A stretch of DNA of 64,000 nt from Sphingobacterium siyangense. GTDB taxonomy: Bacteria; Bacteroidota; Bacteroidia; Sphingobacteriales; Sphingobacteriaceae. The stretch lies in NCBI RefSeq assembly GCF_007830445.1, contig NZ_VLKR01000012.1, positions 113,430 to 177,429 on the forward strand, read 5' to 3'. The translations under genes were made by a program, and so were the position numbers. The notes beneath the pieces are model-generated. The model saw only the letters and a program-made list of their open reading frames with translations. It searched no databases and was not told the origin of the DNA. This document shows positions 17,449 through 25,895 of this stretch, piece by piece (position 1 is the stretch's first letter; each line of letters opens with the position of its first letter).

Positions 17449-17467
17449 TACTTTGGTTTTCAAAGTA
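17449..17467 (-). promoter_or_regulatory. Putative operator upstream of the Coq4-like gene and creD
   Basis: TACTTTG-GTTTT-CAAAGTA is a perfect 7-bp inverted repeat located 18 nt before the Coq4-like start. The half-site is the same as at 18398-18416. On the minus strand TTACTTTG resembles the Bacteroidota -7 box, so a protein bound here would block the promoter. Confidence 0.6.
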
Positions 17468-17481
17468 AATAGATAAAAAAA

Positions 17482-17784
17482 TTATTTGTATTGTTGTTTT
17501 ATTAAATTTTCAAGTGCAATAAGGTGATTTTCAAAGGCTTTAAGTCCCTTTGTTGTTCTTTTGTATCTGGTGTTCGGCTTCCGGTCGACAAAGCTCTTTT
17601 CGACAATAATGTATTCCTCTTTTTCCAATGTTTTTAGGTTGGAAGCAAGGTTACCATCGGTTACATCCAACAATTCTTTCAATGAATTAAAATCATATTC
17701 TTCATTGGCAGCGAGAACACTCATAATTTGGAGGCGAACTCTGTTTTCAAATATTTTGTCATATAAGGAAAGATCTAATTTCAC
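17482..17784 (-). CDS. Small winged-helix transcriptional regulator (HTH_34-like)
   Basis: The 100-aa product is a single winged-helix domain. It shows KIFENRVRLQIMSVLAAN, the helix-turn-helix segment FNSLKELLDVTDGNLASNL, a recognition helix ending KTLEKEEYI, and a beta-wing (VDRKPNTRYKRT), then TTKGLKAFENHL. It resembles the stand-alone 'winged helix DNA-binding domain' regulators often paired with membrane proteins in Bacteroidota. The start is GTG 17784: its GTGA overlaps the TGA stop of the upstream membrane-protein gene by 3 nt. The frame is open to 17877, but that extension lies inside the upstream gene. I infer that it binds the palindromes at 18398-18416 and 17449-17467. Confidence 0.85.
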   Translation of the reverse strand: MKLDLSLYDKIFENRVRLQIMSVLAANEEYDFNSLKELLDVTDGNLASNLKTLEKEEYIIVEKSFVDRKPNTRYKRTTKGLKAFENHLIALENLIKQQYK

Positions 17785-18392
17785 GATTCGTACTTTTTGT
17801 AAACGATAAAACCATAGATGATGTGTAGCACACCAAATCCTAATCCCCATAATAATAACCCGTTGTCCGGGAAACATATACCAATCAAACCCAGGCAGAT
17901 TTCCAGTATACCCAGGCCTTTTGCTTCGGCAAAGGTATAGATGCTACCCGCAGTCAGTGCCAGTCCATAAAAGATCAGTAGCATAGCAGCAATCAGCTGG
18001 TAGTAGCCTTGGACAAAAAACAACAAGGATATTATGCCACCCGTTAGTAAGGGGATTGAAACTGCAAATAAAAGAGATTTGCTTGTAATGTTCCAAATCG
18101 ACTGCTTATTTTTTCTCGCCTTTTTACGTGCCATTAGCCAGCCGGTCACCAAGGATGATAAGAGGACGATGAGCGCAATCATTAAAAACAGTAGGGGCCT
18201 ATTCAGATTTTGGCCCAAGAGTAGAGCGGTACTTTCGGGTTGCTTTATAATATAGTATCCCAATAGCGTTCCCAGCAAAGCATAACAGCCCATGAGTACA
18301 CCTGATAATCCGCTTATTGAAACAAATTTGGACGATTTTTCCATTAATGATCTGATCTGCCCAAGTTCTCTAAATAAATCTTTCTGTTCCAT
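17781..18392 (-). CDS. Multi-pass membrane protein of unknown function, first gene of the regulator unit
   Basis: This 203-aa protein begins MEQKDLFRELGQIRSLMEKS (ATG 18392), a short charged cytoplasmic segment. About six hydrophobic helices follow, including FVSISGLSGVLMGCYALLG, LLFLMIALIVLLSSLVTGWL and SIPLLTGGIISLLFFVQGYY. No enzymatic motif is seen. Sixteen upstream in-frame codons (to 18440) would span the operator and are rejected. The gene is translationally coupled to the winged-helix regulator (overlap 17781-17784), an arrangement that suggests the membrane protein may sense a signal for, or sequester, that regulator; this is inference only. Confidence 0.75.
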   Translation of the reverse strand: MEQKDLFRELGQIRSLMEKSSKFVSISGLSGVLMGCYALLGTLLGYYIIKQPESTALLLGQNLNRPLLFLMIALIVLLSSLVTGWLMARKKARKNKQSIWNITSKSLLFAVSIPLLTGGIISLLFFVQGYYQLIAAMLLIFYGLALTAGSIYTFAEAKGLGILEICLGLIGICFPDNGLLLWGLGFGVLHIIYGFIVYKKYES

Positions 18393-18397
18393 AAAAG

Positions 18398-18416
18398 TAC
18401 TTTGATATTCAAAGTA
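18398..18416 (-). promoter_or_regulatory. Putative autoregulatory operator over the -7 box
   Basis: TACTTTGA-TAT-TCAAAGTA is a perfect 8-bp inverted repeat, 6 nt before the membrane-protein start. On the minus strand TTACTTTG acts as a near-consensus -7 element, with a TTG about 20 nt upstream. It shares its half-site with 17449-17467. Confidence 0.65.
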
Positions 18417-18488
18417 AATGAATAATAATGAATTATGCAAGGGGTTGGGGGAATATTGAAAAAAAATAAAAAAAAGAGTAGAAAATAC

Positions 18489-18519
18489 TTGCAGGATATA
18501 GGTTTGGTTTCTATCTTTG
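18489..18519 (+). promoter_or_regulatory. Bacteroidota-type promoter for tRNA-Leu
   Basis: TTG (18489-18491), a 20-nt spacer and TATCTTTG (18512-18519) fit the TTTG/TAnnTTTG consensus. The tRNA gene begins about 23 nt after the -7 box. Confidence 0.7.
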
Positions 18520-18541
18520 TGGCATCAAAAGAAATCCTAAT

Positions 18542-18623
18542 GCGGAAGTGGCGTAATTGGTAGCCGCACCAGACTTAGGATCTGGCGCCGCAAGGCGTGG
18601 GGGTTCGAGTCCCTTCTTCCGCA
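18542..18623 (+). tRNA. tRNA-Leu (anticodon TAG)
   Basis: The 82-nt cloverleaf has acceptor stem GCGGAAG / CTTCCGC with discriminator A and no encoded CCA. The anticodon arm is CCAGA-CTTAGGA-TCTGG with anticodon TAG, reading leucine CUA (and CUN). A long class II variable arm (GCGCCGCAAGGCGT) and the T-loop GTTCGAGTC are present. The long variable arm confirms the leucine class. Confidence 0.95.
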
Positions 18624-18630
18624 CTTGATG

Positions 18631-18665
18631 TCCTCCCGAACTTAAAACCTCGGGAGGATTTTTTT
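18631..18665 (+). terminator. Terminator after tRNA-Leu
   Basis: TCCTCCCGA and TCGGGAGGA form a 9-bp stem with a 10-nt loop followed by seven T. It separates the tRNA from tig, though readthrough to tig is possible because no clear tig promoter was seen. Confidence 0.85.
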
Positions 18666-18691
18666 ATGAATGCGATATAGCTAAAAAGAGT

Positions 18692-20017
18692 ATGAATATT
18701 TCACACGAGAATGTAGATGCAATCAATGCGGTAGTCAACGTCGCATTAGCACCTGAAGATTATAATCCTCAAGTCGACAAAGAGATTAAAGCGCAAGCTA
18801 AAAAAGCAAAATTACCAGGGTTCCGTCCAGGTCAAGTTCCAGTGGGACATATCAGACGTACTTATGGTAAATCTATTTTATTTGATGAGATCAATAAATT
18901 AGTGAATGAGAAAATCACCAATTATATTGCTGAAAATAAATTAGAAGTTTTAGGTCAACCACTTCCTTTGGAAGATGATGCACAATACAGCTGGGATTAT
19001 AAAGACAATTTCAACTTCAAATATGAAATTGGTCTTGCTCCTGCTTTTGAATTACCTTTTACCGCTGAGACTGAATTTACTTCATACGAAATCAAAGCTG
19101 ATGAAGAGACATTGGCAGATCGTATCAAGAACTTGCGTCGTAGCTATGGAAAAATGACTAATCCAGAAGTATCTGAAGAAGGTGATGTATTGTATGCAAC
19201 ATTGAAACAAGATAAAGAAGAAGGTCTAGAAAAAACAACTTCTATCCGCACAGATATCGTAGAAGATGCTAAGATCAAAAAATCATTAGTTGGTCTTAAA
19301 AAAGACGATGTTGTTAAGATTGATGTTAAAAAAGCATTCAAAACTGAAGATTTAGCACGTATCTTAGGGATCACTGAGGAAGAAGCAACTGCTTTAGACG
19401 TCACTAAATTTGAATTGACTGTTAAGAATATCAACCGCTTAGAAGAAGCTGATCTTAACCAAGAATTTTTCGATAAATTATTCGCAGAAGGTGAAGTAAC
19501 AGAAGAAGCTCAATTCACAGAAAAAGTGAAAGAAGAAGTTGAGAATTTATTCAAACAAAATTCAGATCAAAGATTACGTAATGATATGTATACTTTTGGT
19601 ATGGAAAAGGTTGATGTATCTTTCCCTGAAGAATTCTTGAAAAGATGGTTGAAAGCAACTAACCCAAGCATTTCTGAAGAAGAATTGAACGAAGGTTTTG
19701 CTGATTTCTTGAATAACTTGAAATGGACAATCATCGAAAATCGCGTTGTTACTGAAAATGGTCTTGAAGTTAAATATGATGAAGTTATCAATTTAGCAAA
19801 AGAACGCATCTACGCGCAAATTAAGATGTACAACATCAACGAAGAGCCTTCTGATGAGCAGTTGAACCAATTTGCAATTCAATTGTTGCAAGACAGAGAA
19901 CAAGGTAATCGTTTGTTCGAAGAAGCTAAAGCTTTAAAAGTATTTGATCACTTGAAAGGTTTAGTGAAATTGAATGCTAGTGACATTGAATTCAAAGAAT
20001 TCGAGAAATTAGCATAA
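18692..20017 (+). CDS. tig: Trigger factor chaperone
   Basis: This is the ribosome-bound chaperone that meets nascent chains at the exit tunnel. The N-terminal ribosome-binding domain has the signature loop LPGFRPGQVPVGHIRRTYGKS (family G-F-R-x-G-x-x-P), followed by a PPIase-like middle domain and a helical C-terminal domain. At 441 aa it is normal length. Codon use is strongly biased (GAA, AAA, GGT), as expected of an abundant protein. It lies directly after tRNA-Leu and is followed by a strong terminator. clpP/clpX, frequent neighbours of tig elsewhere, are not here. Confidence 0.95.
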   Translation: MNISHENVDAINAVVNVALAPEDYNPQVDKEIKAQAKKAKLPGFRPGQVPVGHIRRTYGKSILFDEINKLVNEKITNYIAENKLEVLGQPLPLEDDAQYSWDYKDNFNFKYEIGLAPAFELPFTAETEFTSYEIKADEETLADRIKNLRRSYGKMTNPEVSEEGDVLYATLKQDKEEGLEKTTSIRTDIVEDAKIKKSLVGLKKDDVVKIDVKKAFKTEDLARILGITEEEATALDVTKFELTVKNINRLEEADLNQEFFDKLFAEGEVTEEAQFTEKVKEEVENLFKQNSDQRLRNDMYTFGMEKVDVSFPEEFLKRWLKATNPSISEEELNEGFADFLNNLKWTIIENRVVTENGLEVKYDEVINLAKERIYAQIKMYNINEEPSDEQLNQFAIQLLQDREQGNRLFEEAKALKVFDHLKGLVKLNASDIEFKEFEKLA

Positions 20018-20037
20018 GCGATTTTTAAAATAAAAAG

Positions 20038-20071
20038 AAAGTCCCTCCGATCTATTTGGAGGGACTTTTTT
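20038..20071 (+). terminator. Terminator after tig
   Basis: AAAGTCCCTCC and GGAGGGACTTTTTT pair around a 9-nt loop, giving an 8-bp GC-rich stem and T6 tail. Confidence 0.88.
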
Positions 20072-20182
20072 ATTTTCAATGCAGCGCGTCGCGTGGTCGC
20101 AGCTTAGACACTATTCGTTTATATGTTTTTCAGATCATCCACAGATCGTCTGCGTAGACCGTTATATGGAGCTGAAATACAA

Positions 20183-20386
20183 TATCTGCTGGTGGAATCG
20201 AGACGGACTCCCAGAATAGGAATTATGTGTTTGGGATAGGAGTTGGACTGCTGGAGTTGAAATGGTCCGCTTGATTTGGATGAGGTCTGCTGGAGTTGGT
20301 CTGCTTGAGTTGAACGAACTCAGCCTGAGCTGAAAGAGGTCTGCTGGAATTGGAAGAGACCTGTTAAAATAGCAAAGGACTATTCC
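20183..20386. repeat. Degenerate ~20-bp tandem repeats downstream of tamB
   Basis: Between the tig terminator and the tamB stop, roughly seven to ten diverged copies of a 20-nt unit close to GGTCTGCTGGAGTTGGAAGA are arranged head to tail. Clear copies lie near 20245, 20284 and 20338. The period is not a multiple of three and the frame is broken by stops, so it is not a protein repeat. It fills most of the 375-nt gene-free gap. Confidence 0.55.
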
Positions 20387-20392
20387 GAAAGG

Positions 20393-23300
20393 TTAATTGA
20401 CCTTGCTTTTCTTTGTTTCTGTAGGAGCTGTCGTAATCGTCTTCTTGCCAAAAGGGAATAGCCTTTTCAAGAACTCGGAGAAGGTGTTGAATTCCTGCCG
20501 ATAGAGCAATCCGAAAGCACTAATATATTCGCCGTCATTGGGGCTAAGAAGAAAGTTACGTGTATTTAGGCGATTGGAAGCACGTAGGACCAAACGTCCA
20601 TCTTTTCTTAAATAAAACATAGCTTCGGCATCGGTTGAGACCCGATCTGAAAATACATTCAAATCTGTTAGAGCCTGACTTCTACGGTCGGAGATACCTC
20701 CTGTCAAAACAAGCCTATCGTTGAACAAGCGAAGTGAGGCGGAGGCATCATTTAAGGATTTGATATTAATATCAAAGAAATTGATGTTAAGCGATTGGGC
20801 TATGATGTTGTTGATCTGGTTGAACGCTATTTCAGTTCCAGCAGATAACAAGGTATTGTTTACTTCTTTACCGAAGTCTGTCTGTGTGCCAGGTGTAAAA
20901 CTTCGTCTCACGATTAGGCTAAGCGCTTGTTGATTGACATTGTTGGCATCTGAAAAGTATCCTTGTAGCTCATCCTTAACCCCGGGGTTTTGTGGAAAGT
21001 TGATATCAAACGTGATTTCCGGCTGACTTAACTGCCCTTTTAGGATCATGTCGGCCTGTGCCAATACACGCTCGGGGTTTTCTTCCCGGCCTGCGGCATT
21101 GTACAAAGGCGCTAAGCTTGTTCTTTGTTGGTAGATGGCATTGATATTAATATTCGCTTCGGTTGGGTTTCCTGCCCAACGTACGGTACCGCCCTCTTTG
21201 AGATCAAAAATCTTGTTGATGTAATCTTGGGCGGTGAAATTGAATTTTCCACTGTTTATGATAAAATCCCCAAACATTTCAAAATCTCCCAATGAAGATA
21301 TCCGCATGTTGAGATTGCTGTTTCCCCTTCCTGATAATTCGCCCATGCTGGAGAATAGATTTATTTCTGCATTCGGGTTGATCAAGAGGTCCATATTCAT
21401 CGTCAGACCGTTGAAATCTCGTTTTTTAGCGCTTTTCTTCGTTTTGGTCGAGTCTTTCTCAATAAAGTAGATAAAGTCGGTATCTGAGATTGTACTGGCG
21501 CTATTGAAAGGGATATTGATAACTGTATTTTCTTCGGATTTAGCACGGATATTGATGTTCATGGCCGAAGTTAATCCTTTAAACTGAAAGGTGCCCGAAG
21601 CGTAAGCAGTGCCATAATATACATTATTGTCCTTTATAGTGGTATTTAATACCATAAAATTCTTCGTTTCTGCAGTTACATCGATATCTGGATCACTCAA
21701 TTTGTTGAGATCTACAACGCCATCAATGGTTGCTACATTGTTTTTGGGATCGTATACTTTTAGCCCTGTCAGAAAAATTCGGTTATTGGTAACCGCAATT
21801 TCGTCAGAAAGGCGGTAGGGTGTTTTGAGGTAATTGATGACCATCGAAGCATTATCCAATTTTCCGGAACCTGTAATTTTGGGGTTCAGGATATCGCCTT
21901 CGATATCGAGGTCTGCATTGACCTTGCCCTGAATATTGGATACCAGGCTTCGTAAAAAGGGCTGGAAAACAAACACATCTGTGTTTACGAGTTTAGCTTT
22001 GAGATTAAGCTTATTGTTTTCACTTAAATGGTTATAGGAACCTTGTAACTGAATTAATTTATTTCCTTCCTCTATCTTGCTGTCTAGTTTTACCAGTTGA
22101 TTCTCGGGGTCGTAGTTGGCACTCAGGGCTAGTGAGCCGATGGGAATATTGTTATAGAGGATAGGTGAAGTTTTTATATTGGCTACAACAAATGGAGCTT
22201 TGAATACAGAATTAACTTCAATATTTCCGTTTAAGTTGCCGGAGAGATTGATGCCATGTGGCTTGGTAATACCATTTAAGGATGTAAGATTAAAGTCCTG
22301 AAATTTGAGATTGATCTGATCACTGACTTCGTTGGACAGGATGCCATCGATGTGGACTTTTTGTTCGTCATGACTCAGTGTCAGTTTTTCAAAGTACCAT
22401 TTTCCTTTCGATATTTTCAATTGTGCATCATTATTGACAAGCCATCGCTCTCTATTGATTAAGATATTCGATGGGTAGAAATTGATATAGGCAGGTTTGG
22501 CATGGGCAAAGCGTATGACACCATTAAGATCCAGACTGTTGCTTGCTTCAAGTTCCGACATTTTGATGTTAAATTGTAAACTGTCGTTTGCCAAGGTGTT
22601 TGAAATATTGACGTTTTTAATATAGGTACTGTCGGTAAAATTTATGCGATCGATGGAGGTCTGCAATTCCATATTCTTCAAATTGGCATTTTGATCGACA
22701 ATCAGGTGAGTTAGCCGAATACCATTGTACTTGAATTCGGGTGCGTAAAAATTAAAACTAGCCGTTTGTTTTTCGCTTTCAAATTTTGCATTGAGCGTTG
22801 CTCCGCTGTCTAATGCGATATCCTTTCGAAAGAATGTTGCGATCGGCTTAAAAGAAGTGATATTAATATTCAGGTCAAAGTCCTGGCGATTAAAAATGTT
22901 GTTTTCAAACCCGATTGCGGGAGCGTAGCGCATGGCTAAAGCTTTAAAATAAGGAACAATTGTATTGAGGTCTATTCTTCCTTTGAGATCAATGTGTCCG
23001 ATAGCTGACTGCAAGGTAAGGGAGCGTGCATTTTCATCTCCTTCGGCAAGGAAATTGATGTCGCGGATGACGAATTGGCCCTTAGAGGAAGTGAAATTGA
23101 TACTGTCTGATTTAAATTCACCGGTAATATTATTGATGTTGTCCCCAATTAAACTGGTGTGGAATTTCGTGTTAATAATGTTGATGGAATCTCCCTGAAA
23201 GAAGTTGAGTTTTTTTAGATTAGCTTGTTGGATATCAGCATCCAGGTGATAGTTGGGTTTGACAGACCAATCGATATCTGTGGTAAACTGTAGTTTTAAA

Positions 23301-24772
23301 TTTGGATCATATATTTGCCCTGAAGCAAGAATTAATTGTTTATCTGTATTTCCTTCAATTTGTATATGTTGATAACTGTAATTCTTGTAATTGAAATTAC
23401 TGAGATCTCCTTTTATCTTTAGGCTCATTTTCTTAGGATCGGTACCTGTTCCGTCAACCTGTAAATTGAAGCCTGTTGCTCCCAGATCTTTTAATTTTGT
23501 TATCGTACCTACATCGAACTTTTTAGATTGAAAATTGCCCGCATATTTTATTTCCTTCTGGATATCCAGTAAGGCATCAGCCTCCACATTCCCGATCGCA
23601 GTCGTGAAAACTCCCTTTGTATTAAATTTATTGTATAATCCATTTAGGCTGCCTTTGAATGAAAATTTGTCGAAGATCTGGACAATTTCAGGAAGTTTGA
23701 AATTTTTTAGATTTCCGAGATCTGTAATAACAGCATTTAAGTCTTTGTGCTCAGAAGAAATTGCTATACTGGGAACAATAAATTTAGTTTTGTCGATATC
23801 TGGTAGACCGATAATCTGAAGGTCACCTGCTAAACTCGTTTTTTTTCCGATTGTTAAATCGACCTGTGATGCGTTGATGGAAGATACAGTTCCTTCTAGA
23901 TTTGCCCGCTTGATATTGACGTCAAATTTGACTTGGTGCATAGGCGAGGAAAAGAAAGCAATATCCTCAGAGTGAATACGGGAGTCCCGTGCACGAAGTT
24001 TTACATGAACTTTATTGATGAAGTCCGAAAAATCGTCAAAGCTGCTGTAGCTGAGTTTGATGTAATTTTTGAATGTAGAACGATTGGTGGCTAGCATAAG
24101 CTCACTGAGTTCGATGCTTGTATTGCTTACCTTCGTTTGGGCAAGAAGGCCTTTGATCTCTAAACCCTTCTTTTCGCGAAGATTGAATGTCTTGATGTTC
24201 GCTGAAATTTGATTAGAATCGATTTTTATCTTATCAAAATGGGCGTTAAGTTTGGAAATCCCCAAATCTCCAAAGTCGACCACTTTATTGTAATGTTTGC
24301 GTCTATGGTTAACATAGTTAAACGCATTGTTCGTAATAACAAGTTCCTTTATATCGAAGATGATTTTTTTTGAACTTTTCTTTTTTTCTTTCTTATGCGG
24401 GTTGAAATAACGAATTAAAAATGAAATGTTTGAGCTGTCCTGAAATTGCTCAAAAGTCGCTTGGGTATCCTCAATGGTTAGTTTGTTGATCACAATCTTG
24501 TTCAGTTCAATGAACTGAGAAAGGTTGACGTTGGCTTCTAACCTTCCTGATTTTAATATTTCTTTTCCCTGTGGACTATAGAGTTGAAAATCTTCTACTA
24601 CAATAGATTTAAAAGGTTTGAAATAGACACTTTTGAGGCTTATTTTGGTGTTTAGTTCGTTGGATAAATAGTCGACAGCTTTTTGGGCAACATAATTTTG
24701 TACCGGTTTCAACTGTAGTGATAACGCCAATGCAAGCAGTATAATGAATATACTACCAAGGACTATTGACAC
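20393..24772 (-). CDS. TamB-like translocation/assembly module (DUF490 family)
   Basis: This giant 1459-aa protein has one N-terminal membrane anchor (IVLGSIFIILLALALSLQL), an AsmA-like start (KPVQNYVAQKAVDYLSNELN), a very long run of amphipathic beta-strands and the conserved C-terminal TamB domain (GNPTEANININAIYQQRTSL, SQPEITFDINFPQNPG). Such AsmA/TamB proteins form hydrophobic grooves that bridge the periplasm and are implicated in phospholipid transport or outer-membrane protein assembly. The start is uncertain: GTG 24772 is the first normal start codon, but the residues before it (IKKIIKIV) look like natural family N-terminus, so a rare start further upstream is possible. It is divergent from tsaD. 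Confidence 0.88.
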   Translation of the reverse strand: MSIVLGSIFIILLALALSLQLKPVQNYVAQKAVDYLSNELNTKISLKSVYFKPFKSIVVEDFQLYSPQGKEILKSGRLEANVNLSQFIELNKIVINKLTIEDTQATFEQFQDSSNISFLIRYFNPHKKEKKKSSKKIIFDIKELVITNNAFNYVNHRRKHYNKVVDFGDLGISKLNAHFDKIKIDSNQISANIKTFNLREKKGLEIKGLLAQTKVSNTSIELSELMLATNRSTFKNYIKLSYSSFDDFSDFINKVHVKLRARDSRIHSEDIAFFSSPMHQVKFDVNIKRANLEGTVSSINASQVDLTIGKKTSLAGDLQIIGLPDIDKTKFIVPSIAISSEHKDLNAVITDLGNLKNFKLPEIVQIFDKFSFKGSLNGLYNKFNTKGVFTTAIGNVEADALLDIQKEIKYAGNFQSKKFDVGTITKLKDLGATGFNLQVDGTGTDPKKMSLKIKGDLSNFNYKNYSYQHIQIEGNTDKQLILASGQIYDPNLKLQFTTDIDWSVKPNYHLDADIQQANLKKLNFFQGDSINIINTKFHTSLIGDNINNITGEFKSDSINFTSSKGQFVIRDINFLAEGDENARSLTLQSAIGHIDLKGRIDLNTIVPYFKALAMRYAPAIGFENNIFNRQDFDLNINITSFKPIATFFRKDIALDSGATLNAKFESEKQTASFNFYAPEFKYNGIRLTHLIVDQNANLKNMELQTSIDRINFTDSTYIKNVNISNTLANDSLQFNIKMSELEASNSLDLNGVIRFAHAKPAYINFYPSNILINRERWLVNNDAQLKISKGKWYFEKLTLSHDEQKVHIDGILSNEVSDQINLKFQDFNLTSLNGITKPHGINLSGNLNGNIEVNSVFKAPFVVANIKTSPILYNNIPIGSLALSANYDPENQLVKLDSKIEEGNKLIQLQGSYNHLSENNKLNLKAKLVNTDVFVFQPFLRSLVSNIQGKVNADLDIEGDILNPKITGSGKLDNASMVINYLKTPYRLSDEIAVTNNRIFLTGLKVYDPKNNVATIDGVVDLNKLSDPDIDVTAETKNFMVLNTTIKDNNVYYGTAYASGTFQFKGLTSAMNINIRAKSEENTVINIPFNSASTISDTDFIYFIEKDSTKTKKSAKKRDFNGLTMNMDLLINPNAEINLFSSMGELSGRGNSNLNMRISSLGDFEMFGDFIINSGKFNFTAQDYINKIFDLKEGGTVRWAGNPTEANININAIYQQRTSLAPLYNAAGREENPERVLAQADMILKGQLSQPEITFDINFPQNPGVKDELQGYFSDANNVNQQALSLIVRRSFTPGTQTDFGKEVNNTLLSAGTEIAFNQINNIIAQSLNINFFDINIKSLNDASASLRLFNDRLVLTGGISDRRSQALTDLNVFSDRVSTDAEAMFYLRKDGRLVLRASNRLNTRNFLLSPNDGEYISAFGLLYRQEFNTFSEFLKRLFPFGKKTITTAPTETKKSKVN

Positions 24773-24792
24773 TATTTTAATTATTTTTTTGA

Positions 24793-24800
24793 TACTTTTG
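24793..24800 (+). promoter_or_regulatory. -7 promoter box for tsaD
   Basis: TACTTTTG matches the Bacteroidota TAnnTTTG element 25 nt before the tsaD ATG. No good -33 TTG sits at the ideal 19-20 nt spacing; one is 24 nt upstream. Confidence 0.45.
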
Positions 24801-24824
24801 TATTAAAATTTATTACCTCAAGCT

Positions 24825-25826
24825 ATGGCTATTATTTTAGGGATTGAATCCTCTTGTGATGAAACCTCCGCTTCTATCTGTATTAACGGTGAAATTCATT
24901 CAAATGTTATTGCAACTCAGGCAATCCACGCAAAATATGGTGGAGTGATTCCCGAGCTCGCTTCACGTGCTCATCAACAAAATATTATTCCAACAGTGGA
25001 AGAAGCCATTCGCCAAGCAAAAGTAAGCAAAAATCAAATAGATGCAGTGAGTTTTACGCGGGGACCTGGTTTATTAGGTGCACTTTTGGTGGGAACCTCT
25101 TTTGCTAAATCATTTGCACTTGCACAGAATATCCCTTTAATTGATGTAAACCATATGCAGGCGCACATCCTGGCTCATTTTATTGAGGATCCGAAGCCTA
25201 GTTTTCCGTTTTTATGTCTTACTGTTTCTGGTGGTCATACGCAAATTGTGTTGGTGAAAGATTATTTTGAAATGGAACTTTTGGGAGAAACATTGGATGA
25301 CGCGGCAGGGGAGGCTTTTGATAAAACAGCTAAAATCCTGAATCTTCCTTATCCCGGTGGACCGCTCATCGATAAATTTGCAAAAGATGGTAATCCGGCA
25401 GCTTATCGGCTTCCTGAACCACAGATCCCTGGTTTAAATTTTAGCTTTTCAGGATTGAAGACCGCGATATTATATTTGGTCCAAGATCAATTGAAGCAGA
25501 ACCCGGATTTTCTGACCCACAATATGGCCGACTTATGTGCTAGCGTGCAATCCCGTATTGTATCAATCCTGCTGAATAAATTAAAGAAAGCGGCAAAGGA
25601 GACAGGGGTAAAGGATATTGCCATTGCAGGTGGCGTTTCGGCTAATTCTGGCCTGAGACAGAGCTTAATTGAAATGGGGGAGAAATACAAATGGCGGGTC
25701 TTCATACCAAAATTTGAATACTGTACGGATAATGCAGCGATGATTGCCATTGCGGGCTATCATAAATTTCTAAAAAAAGATTTTGTAGGTCAGGACGTCG
25801 CTCCTATGGCTAGGATGCACCTGTAG
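24825..25826 (+). CDS. tsaD: tRNA N6-adenosine threonylcarbamoyltransferase TsaD
   Basis: The 333-aa product is the catalytic subunit that transfers threonylcarbamoyl to A37 of ANN-decoding tRNAs. It opens with the ASKHA-fold signature ILGIESSCDETSASI, has the metal-binding HMQAH motif, a GGHTQ loop, DDAAGEAFDKTAK, and the late AGGVSANSGLR and D-N-A-A-M motifs. Its partner TsaB is encoded elsewhere in the window (52087-52794). The gene is a single unit, divergent from tamB, and is followed by a hairpin shared with the convergent lipoprotein gene. Confidence 0.96.
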   Translation: MAIILGIESSCDETSASICINGEIHSNVIATQAIHAKYGGVIPELASRAHQQNIIPTVEEAIRQAKVSKNQIDAVSFTRGPGLLGALLVGTSFAKSFALAQNIPLIDVNHMQAHILAHFIEDPKPSFPFLCLTVSGGHTQIVLVKDYFEMELLGETLDDAAGEAFDKTAKILNLPYPGGPLIDKFAKDGNPAAYRLPEPQIPGLNFSFSGLKTAILYLVQDQLKQNPDFLTHNMADLCASVQSRIVSILLNKLKKAAKETGVKDIAIAGGVSANSGLRQSLIEMGEKYKWRVFIPKFEYCTDNAAMIAIAGYHKFLKKDFVGQDVAPMARMHL

Positions 25827-25840
25827 CAACTATTGAAATC

Positions 25841-25884
25841 TTGAGTTTCCCCGGGCACTGTCCTTTTGTACTGGGGAAACTTAA
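25841..25884. terminator. Hairpin between tsaD and the lipoprotein gene
   Basis: AGTTTCCCC (25844-25852) pairs with GGGGAAACT (25873-25881) around a 20-nt loop, between two convergent genes. Tails are weak in T, so efficiency is uncertain. Confidence 0.5.
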
Positions 25885-25895
25885 AATTCTTTATT

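Noticed and set aside
17785..17877. N-terminal extension of the winged-helix regulator
   Set aside because: The extra 31 codons lie within the upstream membrane-protein gene and give a sequence unlike this domain; the GTG that overlaps the upstream stop is a better start.
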